From the NCBI GenBank assembly GCA_002049455.2, contig KV919011.1:1-64000 (forward strand): DNA of 64,000 nt, read 5' to 3'. Below are positions 11,229 to 21,524 of this stretch, one piece after another. The notes below the pieces were generated by a model that was not told where the DNA came from, did no database searches, and saw nothing but the letters and a program-made list of their open reading frames with translations. The first letter of the stretch is position 1; each line of letters opens with the position of its first letter. The translations under genes and the position numbers were made by a program. Source of the DNA: Porphyra umbilicalis (taxonomy: Eukaryota > Rhodophyta > Bangiophyceae > Bangiales > Bangiaceae).

Positions 11229-12121
11229 GACTCGCGATGAAGAAGCAAGCGCCGTACAGGGAGGCGGGTGGACGTTGACGAGCTGTGATGGTGATGGTGG
11301 GGGAGGACAGGGATGGTCGGCGGAGCGGAGCAGGGGAGTACCGTGCGACAGCGCCGTGCAGGGTCCGACTCGGCCACCACTCGCCGGTACGAAGAAGACA
11401 GCGGCTGGAACGAGCCGCCCCTTCTTCGCGTTTTCAGTCGTTCTTTCATAAACTGTGACAAATTGGCTTCGATACTTTTGCATTTTCACTTGATCTGTGT
11501 TTCGACGCACTAACCCGTGACTCTGAATTCAGCGAGAAAGGAGCATCCCGCTCCGCACGGTTTGGTGGGCGACCCGGGAGCGTGGGCGCCCCCCTTCGCC
11601 GATGCCTGCGGCCGCCCTTGCCGCTCGTGGTCGACGCGGTAGCGACCTCCCGCTGGGCGGTAGCAGTCGCCGCACCGGCGCGACGGATGGCATTTTGATG
11701 GAGGGGGCGCACGCCTCGGCTCTGCTCTGTCGCCGTTGACTGGTTTGCTGACCGTGGCGAGGTCGCTGCGGCGCCTGTGCCGCTGCCGCTGCGGACGAGG
11801 TTGTCTGCGCTGGGCCACTGAGGGGTGTCCGCCGACTGGCCGAGGTGGCCCTTGTTTCCTAAACCACAGTCCCCTGGGCGTCCTTGTTGTCGACGCACCC
11901 CGCACGTCGCCATTTTTTCCTGCACTGTCGTGTCCTCTAGGCCTCGTAAGGACAGCCCCGCAGTGGTCGTGGTTTCGACAGCGTGGTCTGCCCCGCTGCC
12001 GGTGTCCCTCACCTGTTTTTTTTCTTCCGGACGCTAGTGGTACACGTCTCTGGCTGTGTGCTTGCCATCTTTCCTCCCGCTGCACCCTCAGCCCCCCGCC
12101 CCTCCCCGCCGTCCTTGCACG
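11229..12121. other. Divergent intergenic region, SDHAF2 / PNPOx-FNR
   Basis: An 893-bp spacer between two genes transcribed away from each other, so it must hold both promoters. The part nearer 12122 is rich in C and T, typical of a leader. I do not see a clear TATA box and recognise no protein here. Confidence 0.4.
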
Positions 12122-14380
12122 ATGGGCTCCCTACCGTCTGCCGGCCCGCTGCCCTACCACGCCGGCGAGGTCCGCGCGCAGGAGGCGGCCGGCACCCGCG
12201 GCGTCGCGGAAGACCTCCGCCGCGGCATCCGCCGGACCTTCCCCCCCGCCGGCGGCCACGCCGCCGCCGCCGACGGGCGCGCCGCCACCGACGCGCGCGT
12301 GCGGGCGCTGCTGCACGCCCTCCGCCTCGTCGTCCTCACGACGGTCGTCGTCCCCCCCCCCGGCGGGGACGCCCCGGCCGACGACGCGCCCGTGTGGGTG
12401 TCGCCCGCCTTTGGGCGCCCGGGCTTTGTCGCCTCCCCGGCGGTCGACGCGCTCGTCATTGGCGCCCGGTCCCACCTCCCGCCCGCCGACGTGGTGTGGG
12501 CGCAAGCCGCCGTCGCGGAGCGGGCGGGCGGCGCCCTGTCGGTGGGTGTCCTCGCCCTCGACGTGGCCACCCGCCGGCGGTGGCGCGTCAATGGCACCTG
12601 GGCGGGGCCGGCGACGGCGGCGGCGGCGGCGGCGGCGGGCGGCGGCGGGTGGCCCGACGCCCTCGTCGTGCGCGTGCGGGAGGCGTTTCCCAACTGCCCA
12701 AAGTACATCCAGCGCCGGTCGCTGGCGTCGTCGCCGTCGGCGCCGCCGCTCACGCCTGTGGCGGCGCCGCCGCTCGGTGGCGGCGGCCGCTCGGCGGCGG
12801 CTGCGGCGGCCGTCACCCGCGCGGCGTTGGACGGGGCGGACGTGGCCATTGTGGCGGCCGCCGACACCTTCTTCCTCGGCACCACCCACGGGCCCGCCGG
12901 CAGTGACGCGTCGCACCGGGGCGGGCACCCCGGCTTTGTGACCGTCGTCTCCCCGACGGTCGTGACGTGGCCCGACTATCGGGGCAACGGCATGTTCCAG
13001 TCGGCCGGCAACTTGGCCGTCGACGGCCGCGCGGGGCTCTTGTTTATCGGCTGGGCGACGGGGGACGTGCTGCAGCTGACCGGCCGGGCGGCGTTGGAGG
13101 CGGTGCCGGGCGGCGGCGGCGGCGGCGACGGCGACGGCGGCCCGCCGCGGCGGTTTGTGTTTTCCATCACGGGCGTGCGGCGGGCGGCGGGCGTGACGCC
13201 CTACCGCTGGGCGCTCACCGAGGTGTCCCCCTACGTGCCGCCCCCCCCGGCGCCGCCGTCGACGCAGATGGTGACGACGGCGACGGGGACGGCGGTGGCG
13301 GTGGCGGGGCGGGCGGCTCCGTCCCCCTCCGCCACGTCAAGACCGTCGCCGAGTCGCCGTCGATTGCGACGTTCCGCTTCCTCGCGCCCCGCCGCGTCGT
13401 GTGGGCGCCCGGCCAGTACGCGACGCTGCGGTTGGTCGGCCTGCCGGGCGTGGCCGCCCCGCTCGTCCGCACGTGGACGCTGTCTGAGGCGCCCCAGTCG
13501 GCGGCGGGGGACGACACGCTCGAGGTGTCGGTTAAGCGCAGCCGTGGGGGGGTCGCCTCCACCGCCTTGCACGCATTGGCCGACCCGGCCTGTGCGCCGT
13601 CGCCGCTGCGCGTGCGGCTGCTCGGCGTCGGGGGGGGGTTGGTGCCGCCCCACTTTGCGGCGCCCGCCGGTGGGGACGGCGGGGGGGGGGCGGGGGGAGG
13701 GCGTCGGGACGGCGCCCCCCCGACACCCGCCGCCGCCGCCGCCGCCGCCGTCGCCGTCGTCGCCGCCGCCGCCGCCGCCGTCGCCGTCGTCGCCGCCGCC
13801 GCCGCCGCCGTCGCCGTCGTCGCCGCCGCCGCCGCCGCCGTCGCCGCCGCTGCCACGGTCGCTGCTGCTGCTGACGGCGGGCGTCGGCATCACGCCGGCG
13901 GTGGCCATCGTCCGCGGCTTGGCGGGCTTGGCCCCCGCGGTCCGCCCGCGCGCGCTGCTCGTGCACCAGGAGCGGTCGGTGGCCGAGTTGCCCTTCCAAG
14001 CGGAACTGCGCCGCCGCGCGGGCGCCTCGGCGGGCGCCTTTCGCATGGTCCTCCGCGTGACGGGGGGGGTGCGCGGCGGCGTCGACGACGCGGCGGCGGG
14101 GGGCGCGGCGAGCGCGGCGGGCGCGGCGGGCGCGGCGGGCGCGGCGGGCGCGGACGCCGACGTCCCGCCGCCCGTCGTGTTGGAGGGCGGCCGCGTTGAC
14201 ACGCCGCTGTTGCGGCGGTTGGGCGTTGGCGGCGATGCCGCCGCCGCCGCCGCCGCCCCGTCGTTTGGTGAGTGGGTGTGCCTGTGCGGGCCGCCCGCGT
14301 GGATGGACGCCGTGCGGGGGATGCTTGGGGAGCTCGGCGTGCCGGGGGAGGCGATCGTGACCGAGGGCTTTGACTTTTGA
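12122..14380 (+). CDS. PNPOx-like / ferredoxin-reductase-like fusion flavoprotein
   Basis: Two-domain oxidoreductase. The N-terminal half (to about residue 375) is a pyridoxamine 5'-phosphate-oxidase-like FMN-binding barrel with the phrase FPNCPKYIQRR (about 12688) and GLLFIGWATGDVLQLTGRA (about 13035), plus ADTFFLGT and SHRGGHPGFV. The second half is an FNR-type module: FAD-binding WAPGQYATLRL and RTWTLSE, then the NAD(P)-binding LLLLTAGVGITPAVAIVRG (about 13870), and it ends WVCLCGPPAWMDAV...GFDF. This order is known in bacterial and fungal fusion proteins; the substrate is unknown. The first domain is in one frame, the FAD part in another, and the NAD part returns to the first. The changes occur at C8 (13241-13248) and G10 (13681-13690). 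A Pro/Ser minisatellite forms the linker before the NAD part. No organelle leader is obvious. Confidence 0.85.
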   Translation: MGSLPSAGPLPYHAGEVRAQEAAGTRGVAEDLRRGIRRTFPPAGGHAAAADGRAATDARVRALLHALRLVVLTTVVVPPPGGDAPADDAPVWVSPAFGRPGFVASPAVDALVIGARSHLPPADVVWAQAAVAERAGGALSVGVLALDVATRRRWRVNGTWAGPATAAAAAAAGGGGWPDALVVRVREAFPNCPKYIQRRSLASSPSAPPLTPVAAPPLGGGGRSAAAAAAVTRAALDGADVAIVAAADTFFLGTTHGPAGSDASHRGGHPGFVTVVSPTVVTWPDYRGNGMFQSAGNLAVDGRAGLLFIGWATGDVLQLTGRAALEAVPGGGGGGDGDGGPPRRFVFSITGVRRAAGVTPYRWALTEVSPYVPPPPAPPSTQMVTTATGTAVAVAGRAAPSPSATSRPSPSRRRLRRSASSRPAASCGRPASTRRCGWSACRAWPPRSSARGRCLRRPSRRRGTTRSRCRLSAAVGGSPPPPCTHWPTRPVRRRRCACGCSASGGGWCRPTLRRPPVGTAGGGRGEGVGTAPPRHPPPPPPPPSPSSPPPPPPSPSSPPPPPPSPSSPPPPPPSPPLPRSLLLLTAGVGITPAVAIVRGLAGLAPAVRPRALLVHQERSVAELPFQAELRRRAGASAGAFRMVLRVTGGVRGGVDDAAAGGAASAAGAAGAAGAAGADADVPPPVVLEGGRVDTPLLRRLGVGGDAAAAAAAPSFGEWVCLCGPPAWMDAVRGMLGELGVPGEAIVTEGFDF
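13741..13848 (+). repeat. 30-bp coding minisatellite
   Basis: About 3.5 tandem copies of a 30-bp unit built from GCC repeats with a TCGCCGTCGTCG interruption. In the NAD-domain frame it encodes repeated PPPPPPSPSS, a flexible linker between the FAD and NAD(P) domains of the fusion flavoprotein. The copies are nearly identical, which suggests recent expansion and likely length variation between strains. Confidence 0.85.
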
Positions 14381-15911
14381 CTTTGAGGGGGGGGGGGAGC
14401 GTAGCAAGCGCCTCTTGGCTGCGGCCTGCGCCTGTTGTGGGGGGGATAGCAAGCAGTTTTTGGTTGTGCCACACGTGCTCGGTTGTGTTCTCGCCACGCC
14501 CTGCCTTTGGTTGTGGCAACGCTTCCGACGCTGACCGTGTCGCCTTTTTGATACGCTGTCAGTCAGCTGCAGGCACTCTACGAACATGGATGCCCCGAGG
14601 GCGGAGGGAAGCGCTGCTGCTCCTGCGGGCGACCGTCGTGATCGCCGTTGTAGGGGGCCCCACCCCGCACACTGGAGAAGCGGAGAGCCGGTGTGCTGCG
14701 AGTGGCGCTTTGTCAAGGGCAATCCGTGCCGTCTCTTCCACGCGTGGCTGGCACCAGCCGACCCCTCTGCGCTTGCGGCTTGGCCAAACTTCCTAAGGCG
14801 CCGCGTGGCCCGCGCCGTATGTCCGCCCGGGGGCGGCGGATCTCGCGTCGAGCAGCCGCTGGCACTCTGGCGGCGACGCGCAAAAGCATTGCCGAAGCGT
14901 GGACCTGCCTCCCGTGTTGAGTGTAGAGAGAATGGGGCGGCTGCAGCTCGTTTGCCCGATGGCACGGTCGCCGTCGGTGCGCCTCCGCGTCGCGGTCATC
15001 GACGGACTCGACATGATCAGCCCCTGGCATGTCAACGCCGCCCCCTTTCATCGGTGTGGTGTAGCGGTATGAAGTTCCCCACCTCCCCACTTTGGACGCT
15101 GATTTTCCTTGCAGACCGCTCATGGCCGGATGCTCGAGCAAGATGTAGTCCTGTACGGCCGCCACCGCGGCGAGTACTCTTGGCCGGGCACTCGTAAAAG
15201 TGGCCATGCGTGGGACGCCCCGCCGTGCCCTCGCTCGTGTCCTTTTCCGACCCTGGCTTGAGTGTAGTGACTCACCTGGTGGTGCTCTGGGGAATTGCTG
15301 GCGCTGGTGGCGCCAGACGCCAGCCGTCGGCCGCAGTTTGTGTGCTCGCCACGGGCGGTCGGAGCGGCCACCTGCCACATTTGTTGCACTACAATACCTC
15401 GGTACCGGACAGCGGGTGCTTGGGGACGACGACCGACGCGATAGCCGACCCAGCCCTGCCGCCTGCAGGCGACCATCCCGCCAGACGGACGGGGTGCGGG
15501 AGCCGTGTCCGAGGTGCGCTCGACCCGTGGCGCTCGGGGCTCGAGATGGAAACGCATCCGTCAAATGATGTGATGCATTACGTGTCCGATCTCCGTGATG
15601 CGCGCCACAACTACTCGCAGTTGCACGTTGGGAGCTGAAAATTTACAGCAGAGCCATGCACCAGGTGGCGGTCCTCGTCATCTTTTTCCGGGTCGCTGGC
15701 ACGCGCCCAGACACACGCCCTGCGCGTGCCCCTTGTTGCCGAAGACGTAGACCGTGGCCGACCGACGCCGTCCCGGCCAGCGTGGCCCGAACGCACACCC
15801 ACGGTCGCGGACGGCGGTGGCGGTGGTGTTGCGCCGGTCTCTTGTACGCCACGGCGACCGCGTGTTGGTTTGCTCGGTGGGGACGAGCTGTGGCGGTGGA
15901 GCGCTGGGGCC
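14381..15911. other. Intergenic region upstream of MAP kinase
   Basis: A 1.5-kb stretch in which several frames on both strands stay open (for example 14713-15564 minus) but none shows a recognisable family, domain or good splice structure. It presumably contains the terminator of the flavoprotein gene and the promoter of the kinase. Confidence 0.35.
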
Positions 15912-17851
15912 ATGGCGCTCCCCGGCGGTGCCGTCGAGGCGCGGGAGCAGGCCCCCAACGGCGCTCCCGAGTACATTTGGGGGTCCCGTTACCGCCTTCG
16001 GGGTGTTATGGGAAGTATGGATGGACGCCTGCGTTTCATGGGAAGCTCTGGTGTGATGCGTGGGTGTGGCGTGGGGGGGGGGTACGGTGCCGTCGCTGCC
16101 TGTCGTTGAGATGGATTTGCCGCTCTTCTCACTTTTTGATGTGGACGGCCGTGTCGGAGCTGACCACTCAACTCATCGTCTGCGCTGCTCTGCTGCTGTG
16201 TTGTGTTGTGCTGATGGATTGCTTGTCTTGGCATCCCGCTATCGGGCACTCGGTCTGGTCGTCTCTTTTTTGCTCGACTGCAGGGGGTGGTTACGGTTGT
16301 GTCATGTCGGCAATTGACATCAAGACCAACACGCCCGTGGCAATCAAGCGCGTCGACTCGGTTTTCCAGTCGCTGCCAATGGTCCTCCGCATCCTGCGGG
16401 AGGTCAAGTTCAACCGCCACCTGGCCGGCCACCCCAACCTCGTCGCCATTCGCGACGTGCTCTGGCCCGGCGACTCGAATTCGTTCAAAGAAGTGCGGAT
16501 GGTCTTTGACTCGATGCCGTGTGACTTGGACCGCTTCATCCGGTCGCGCTCGGGCACGGGCTTGGAGGAGCAGGTCATTAAGATGCTCATGCTGCAGCTT
16601 CTCAACGGCCTCGCCTACCTCCACGGCGCGCGGGTGCTGCACCGGGACCTCAAGCCGGCCAACGTGCTTATTGACGAGATGTGTCGGCTCAAGATTTGTG
16701 ACCTCGGGTACGTGCGCAAAGCTGGGGAGAAGGTGGTTTTTTTTTTCTCGTGACGGTGCATGGTCACCGTTGCATTGCTGTGTTGTTCTGTCGGGGCGAC
16801 GTCTGGACTCGCTACTGTGACCTTACAGGTCTCGGATGGCGCGTCTTGGTGTACTCTCCGTCAGGTTTGCTAACCTTCCCCACGTTCCGACTTGTGTGAC
16901 GCTCCTTCTATTTCCCTGATGTTCATTCCTTGTTGTTTTGGTCCTTTCCTCGGTGTACCTTTTCTCTTTCTTTTCCCCTGCAGCCTTGCGCGTGCCTACT
17001 TTGAGACGGGGGATGGGGACCACTCGCACTTGTGGACCGCCCACGTGGTGTCCCGCTCTTACCGCGCGCCTGAGCTCATCGTGCCCCACACCACCCGCAT
17101 GGGCTTCCGCAACGGCGTGCCATACTCGGCTGCCATCGACGTGTGGGCGGCCGGCTGCATCTTTGCCGAGCTCTTCATGTTCGAGCCGCTCTTTGGGCAA
17201 GCTCGGGACCAGGCTAGGCTCCTCGAGATGATCTTTGACCTGCTCGGTGCGCCCCTCTACGACGTGGCCGTACGGATGTGCCCGCCCGAGTTGCTAGACC
17301 ATCTACGGCGACAGCCGGCACGGCCGCCTCTGGGGCTGTCGGGGCTCCTACCCGGCGCGCCCGCCGGGGCGGTGGAGTTGATAGCCCGGATGTTGGTGTT
17401 TGACCCCGACGCGCGCATCTCGGCCGCCGAGGCGGCCGCGTCGCCCTATTTCAACGACGTGCGCCAAGAGGTGGCAGACTTGGACCGGCCACCCCCGCCC
17501 GTTTGGGGGGGCGCGGCGGAGCCCCCCGCCGTCCGCGTCAGCCCGCCGACCCTCCGCTCGGCGGACTTTGACTTTGAGACCCGTGTGGGCAACGGCACCG
17601 TCAATGCAGCTGAGGTGCTTCGGCAAGAGCTGCTGGCGGAGATTGCGTGCTTCCACCCAGAGGGCTCTGGACAGGTGCTCGGCGGCCCCAGTGCGGAAAG
17701 GCACCTGGAGCCGTCGGACGCGGCCGTTCGGGGTGGTGGCCACCCGCCGCCGCCGTCCGTGGGGAACCACACGTGGGGGGGTCGGACGCCGCTGCCGACG
17801 CGCTTCAATCTGCCTGCCGGGATGACCGACCCGGCGCTCAGACACCCATAA
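15912..17851 (+). CDS. MAP-kinase-like Ser/Thr kinase with TAH in place of TxY
   Basis: CMGC-group protein kinase close to MAP kinases, 464 residues. Exons are 15912-16014, 16284-16707 and 16984-17851, with clean GT-AG borders. Splicing restores GVMGRGGYGCV (Gly loop), then VAIKRV (ATP lysine), HRDLKPANVLI (catalytic loop) and CDLGLARAYFE (magnesium loop, DLG for DFG) across the second intron. The activation segment reads LWTAHVVSRSYRAPELI. Aligned with LTEYVATRWYRAPE, the dual-phosphorylation Thr-x-Tyr becomes Thr-Ala-His, so classical MAPKK activation on tyrosine is unlikely. The C-lobe has DVWAAGCIFAELF and ends its fold near FDPDARISAAEAAASPYF. A 130-residue Pro-rich tail follows. Catalytic residues are intact, so an active atypical MAPK is expected. 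Confidence 0.9.
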
Positions 17852-18650
17852 CCTGCGAGCGGACTGTACGAATGTTGAGGGCGCCGCGGTGGAACTGGGG
17901 GATGGTGCGGAGCTGGGAGACGTGGATTGTAAGCGTGCGGGAGCGGGGGCCTTGCCGTGTGAGCCTCTGTGTGTGTTGTTGTGTGCACCGTTTGTGTGGG
18001 ATCAAACTCTTTTTTTGGTCACAGCCACGCGGGTGCGTTTGCTGCGCCGCGCCGTTGCCGAGCTGTGGCTCGGCGGCAGCGGCGGCGGCGGCGGCGGCTG
18101 CGGCGGCGTCGTTGCCGGTGCGCGCCGCCCGCGCCGAGGGCGGTGGTCGTCCCCAGAACCGAGTGGCGCGCGCGCGCTTGTAGGCGAGGGCGGGCTCGGC
18201 GTCGGCGTCGGCGTCGGGGCGGTCCGAGACGGCTCGGCCGGCACCGCACGCCGCGCGGCCGCCCGAGGCAAAAGACGCACACGCAACGGCGGGGTGGCGA
18301 CGCCCGGCGGGGGCGCGTCGGCGACCGCGGCGGGCGGGCGGGCGGTCGGCCCCGTGCCCCCCCCCACCCCCTCGCCGCCGCCGCCGTGCGCGCGGGCGCG
18401 GCGCGCGCGGCCGCCCGCCGGCGGCGGCGCGGGGCGGCACCCCGCGGCCGCGGGCGCGCCCGCCGCACGCGGCGGGCGCCACCCCCGGCGCGTCGCCCGC
18501 GCGGCGGCCGCGCCGACGCGCACCGCGCGGCGGCCGCCGCTCGCGGCGCCGCCGCCACCCCGGGACGCGTCGGCCGCTCGCCGCCGTGGCCGCCACCCCG
18601 CCCGCCGCCGCCCGTCGGTCACTGGCGCGGCACCGCGACGGGCGGTCGCC

Positions 18651-18681
<31 letters not shown>

Positions 18682-19133
18682 TCGATCGGCGCGCGTTGCG
18701 GGGGCGGCGCGGCCACCCCACCCGCCGCCGCGCGTGGCGGCCGCGTGCGCGAGCCGCCCCCAGTCGCGACGCGGGCGGGGCGGCCACGCGTGGCGGCGGG
18801 GGCGCCCCGTCGGCCGCGCGCCCGGCGGCCCGTGTGTGGGCGGACGGTCGGTCGCGCACCGCGGCGCGCGCGCAAACCCGTCCCACCTCGGTCGGCCCGT
18901 CCGACGCGTCGTGCGGCCGTGTTTCCCAATGCGGGGGATCCGGCCGCCATGCATGCGTGCGGCGCGTGGCGGCTGGCGCCCCGCGTCGCAAGCTGTGAGG
19001 GCGCTTGTCGTGCGCCCGTCGGTCGGGTGCGCCCGCGGGTGACCCCTAACGCTCGTGCCGCGTGTGGTAGACGCCATGGGCCCGGCGGGGGGAGGGCGCG
19101 GCGCGCTCCCCGCCGCCTCCCCAAACCACCCTC

Positions 19134-19170
<37 letters not shown>

Positions 19171-19348
19171 CGCCGCCGTCGCCACGGCGGCAGACGCGGC
19201 GCGGGCGGGGCCGCCCGCCGCCCCCCCCGCCGCGGCCGCCCGTGGCGGGCGGCCGACGACCCCGGGCGGCGCGGCGGCGCGCGCGCGCACGCGCCCCGCG
19301 GCGCCCCCCGCGCGGCGCGCCCCCCCCGTACGGGGGGGCCGTGCGAGT

Positions 19349-19380
<32 letters not shown>

Positions 19381-19428
19381 CGGGGGGCGGGCGGAAATTT
19401 ATTCCGCGGCGGCGGCGGCGGCGCGCCG

Positions 19429-19472
<44 letters not shown>

Positions 19473-19545
19473 CCGCGCCGCGCCGGGGGGGGGGGGGGCG
19501 GCGGCGGGTGGAATTGACGCGGGCGCCTCACCCCGCCGGCCGCGC

Positions 19546-19582
<37 letters not shown>

Positions 19583-20323
19583 CGCCCCGCGCGCCGCAGA
19601 CGCGCGGTCCCACCGTCCCCCCCCGCCCCGCCACCGTCGGCGCCGTCAGACGGGGCGGGTGGCGGCGCGGCCGCGCGGCCGCGCCGGCGGCGGCGGGCGG
19701 GCGCGCCGCTGCACTCGGCGCGCCGCCGCCGGGGCGCTGCGGGGCGCGCGCGCGCGCCGCCCGCGCGCGACGCCAATGCACGCGCACCGCCGCCGCCGCT
19801 GCCGCCGCCGCCAGCCGCCCGCCGCCAGTGGCGGCGGCGGCAGCGGCAGTTGCAGCGGCAGCGGCAGCGGCAGCGGCGGCGGGGGGGGCGCCCGCCCCCC
19901 CGGCGGGCTGCGCTCTCTGCGCGCGTGCGTTCCCCCCCCCCCCCCCCTCCCCACGCGCGCGCCGCCGCCGCCGCCACCCCGCGCCGTGCCGCGCCGCCGG
20001 CACCCCCCACCGCGGGGCGGTGGGGTCGGGGGGGGGGGGGGGGGGTCCCCGCCCCCCCCCCGCCCCCGCGTCGCCGTTGCGCCGCCCGCCGCCGCCGCCG
20101 CCGCCGCCGCCGCTGCCGCGGCGGCGGTCGGCGTGCGCGCCGGCGGGCCGCCGCGGCGGTGCTTTTTGTTGCGTTTGCCGCGCCGCCGCCGCCGCCGCAC
20201 CCGCCGCGTCGGTGGGTGTGCGGCGGTGCGGCGTGCGCGGGGGGGGGGGGGGGGTGGGCGCCCGCACCGGCGGCCGCCCGCCCGACCCCCCCCGTCGGCG
20301 GCGGTGCCTTTGTCGGGGCACCC

Positions 20324-20355
<32 letters not shown>

Positions 20356-21524
20356 GCCGCCACCGCCGCCGCCCCGTGCGTTGTACCGTTGATGGGGGGG
20401 GGAGGGGGGGGGGGGGGGGTGCGCCCGCCGCCTGCCCCGTGCGGTGGCGCCCTGCGTTTTTCTGCGCCCGCCCCCGCCCGCGGTGCGGTCGTGCGCGCGC
20501 CGCGCATGTGCGGTGGGGGTTGGGGGGGGGGGCGCGCCAATTGCCGGCGCTGGGGGGGGGGGGGCGACGCGGCGGCGCCGCCGGTCGGGGCGGCTGCGTT
20601 TGGTGGCGCACCCGGTGGGGGGGGGGGGGGGGTGGCACCCGCCGCGGGCCGCGTCGGACCGTCGACGGGCCGGGCGGGGGTGGCGGCGGGGGCGGGGGGG
20701 GCGGGGGTCCCCCGCCGCCCACCGCCGGCGGCGGGCGCTGCCGCCGCCCGCCGTGGCGGTTGCGTTGCGCGCCGCCCCGCGGCGGCGGGCGGCGGTGGCG
20801 GCCAGTGCACGGTCCGGCGGCGGCAGCGTAGAAGGGGCGCCCGACCGCCCCCCGCGGGCCCGCCGTGGCCGCCACAGGGCACACGGTGCGCCATCCCCGT
20901 CGGTTCTCCAGCGCGCGGTGCTCTCCCCCCCCCCCCCCCACCCCCCCCCCGCCGCTTCCGCCCTCCACACCACCCCAGGCCACCGCCCCGCCGCTGCGTC
21001 GCGCCGACCACGGGTGCCGGCACTTGGGTGTCCGTGTGGCGGGACCGCGGGGAATCGCCGGCAGCGGCCCGCCGCCGTCGGCCCCTGCGCGCGCGCCCCC
21101 CCCCCCCCCCCCCCTCTGCCGGTGGCCCCACGGGCACGAGCCGCACCCACGGCGGTGACGGGCAAGGCACCGGGTGCGGCTGCACGCGGGCGACGGGGGT
21201 GCTAAAGGCACGCGCCGGCAAGGTCGCCGGTGGGGGGGGGGGGGGGCGCGGGGGGGAAAGAGCGCCGCTCCCCACCACCGACGCACGCGGGGAGTGCCGG
21301 CGGCGTGGGCGGTGACGGCGGTGGGTCGACGCGGGCGTCCCCCCCTCCCCTCGCTCCGCCGCTGCTGGTCCCGTCGCCCCCACCGGCCGCCGCCACCCTC
21401 CGCGCCGCCGTCGCCGCCGTTTTTGCCGCGGCGACCGACGCGTGGCACCGGCTGTGGGTGGTTGAAGCCCCCTTCCCTCCTCCCCCCCTGTGTGCCGCCC
21501 CCCCCCCCCCGCGTCGACGGCGCC
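17852..21524. repeat. Ultra-GC island of GCC/GGC repeats
   Basis: About 3.7 kb made almost wholly of G and C, with many (GCC)n/(GGC)n tracts and G or C runs of 8-20. Because stop codons are AT-rich, frames stay open over long distances on both strands; one minus-strand frame exceeds 1,200 codons and plus-strand frames exceed 900 and 440. Their products are Arg/Pro/Gly/Ala with no conserved domain. I do not call a gene. A disordered protein cannot be excluded, and the least repetitive part is 17,850-18,250. The island lies between the kinase stop and the claudin-like start and must contain the promoter of the latter. Confidence 0.6.

Noticed and set aside
14713-15564. Long frames on both strands between the flavoprotein and kinase genes
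   Set aside because: They mirror each other and show no conserved motif, as expected by chance in GC-rich DNA.
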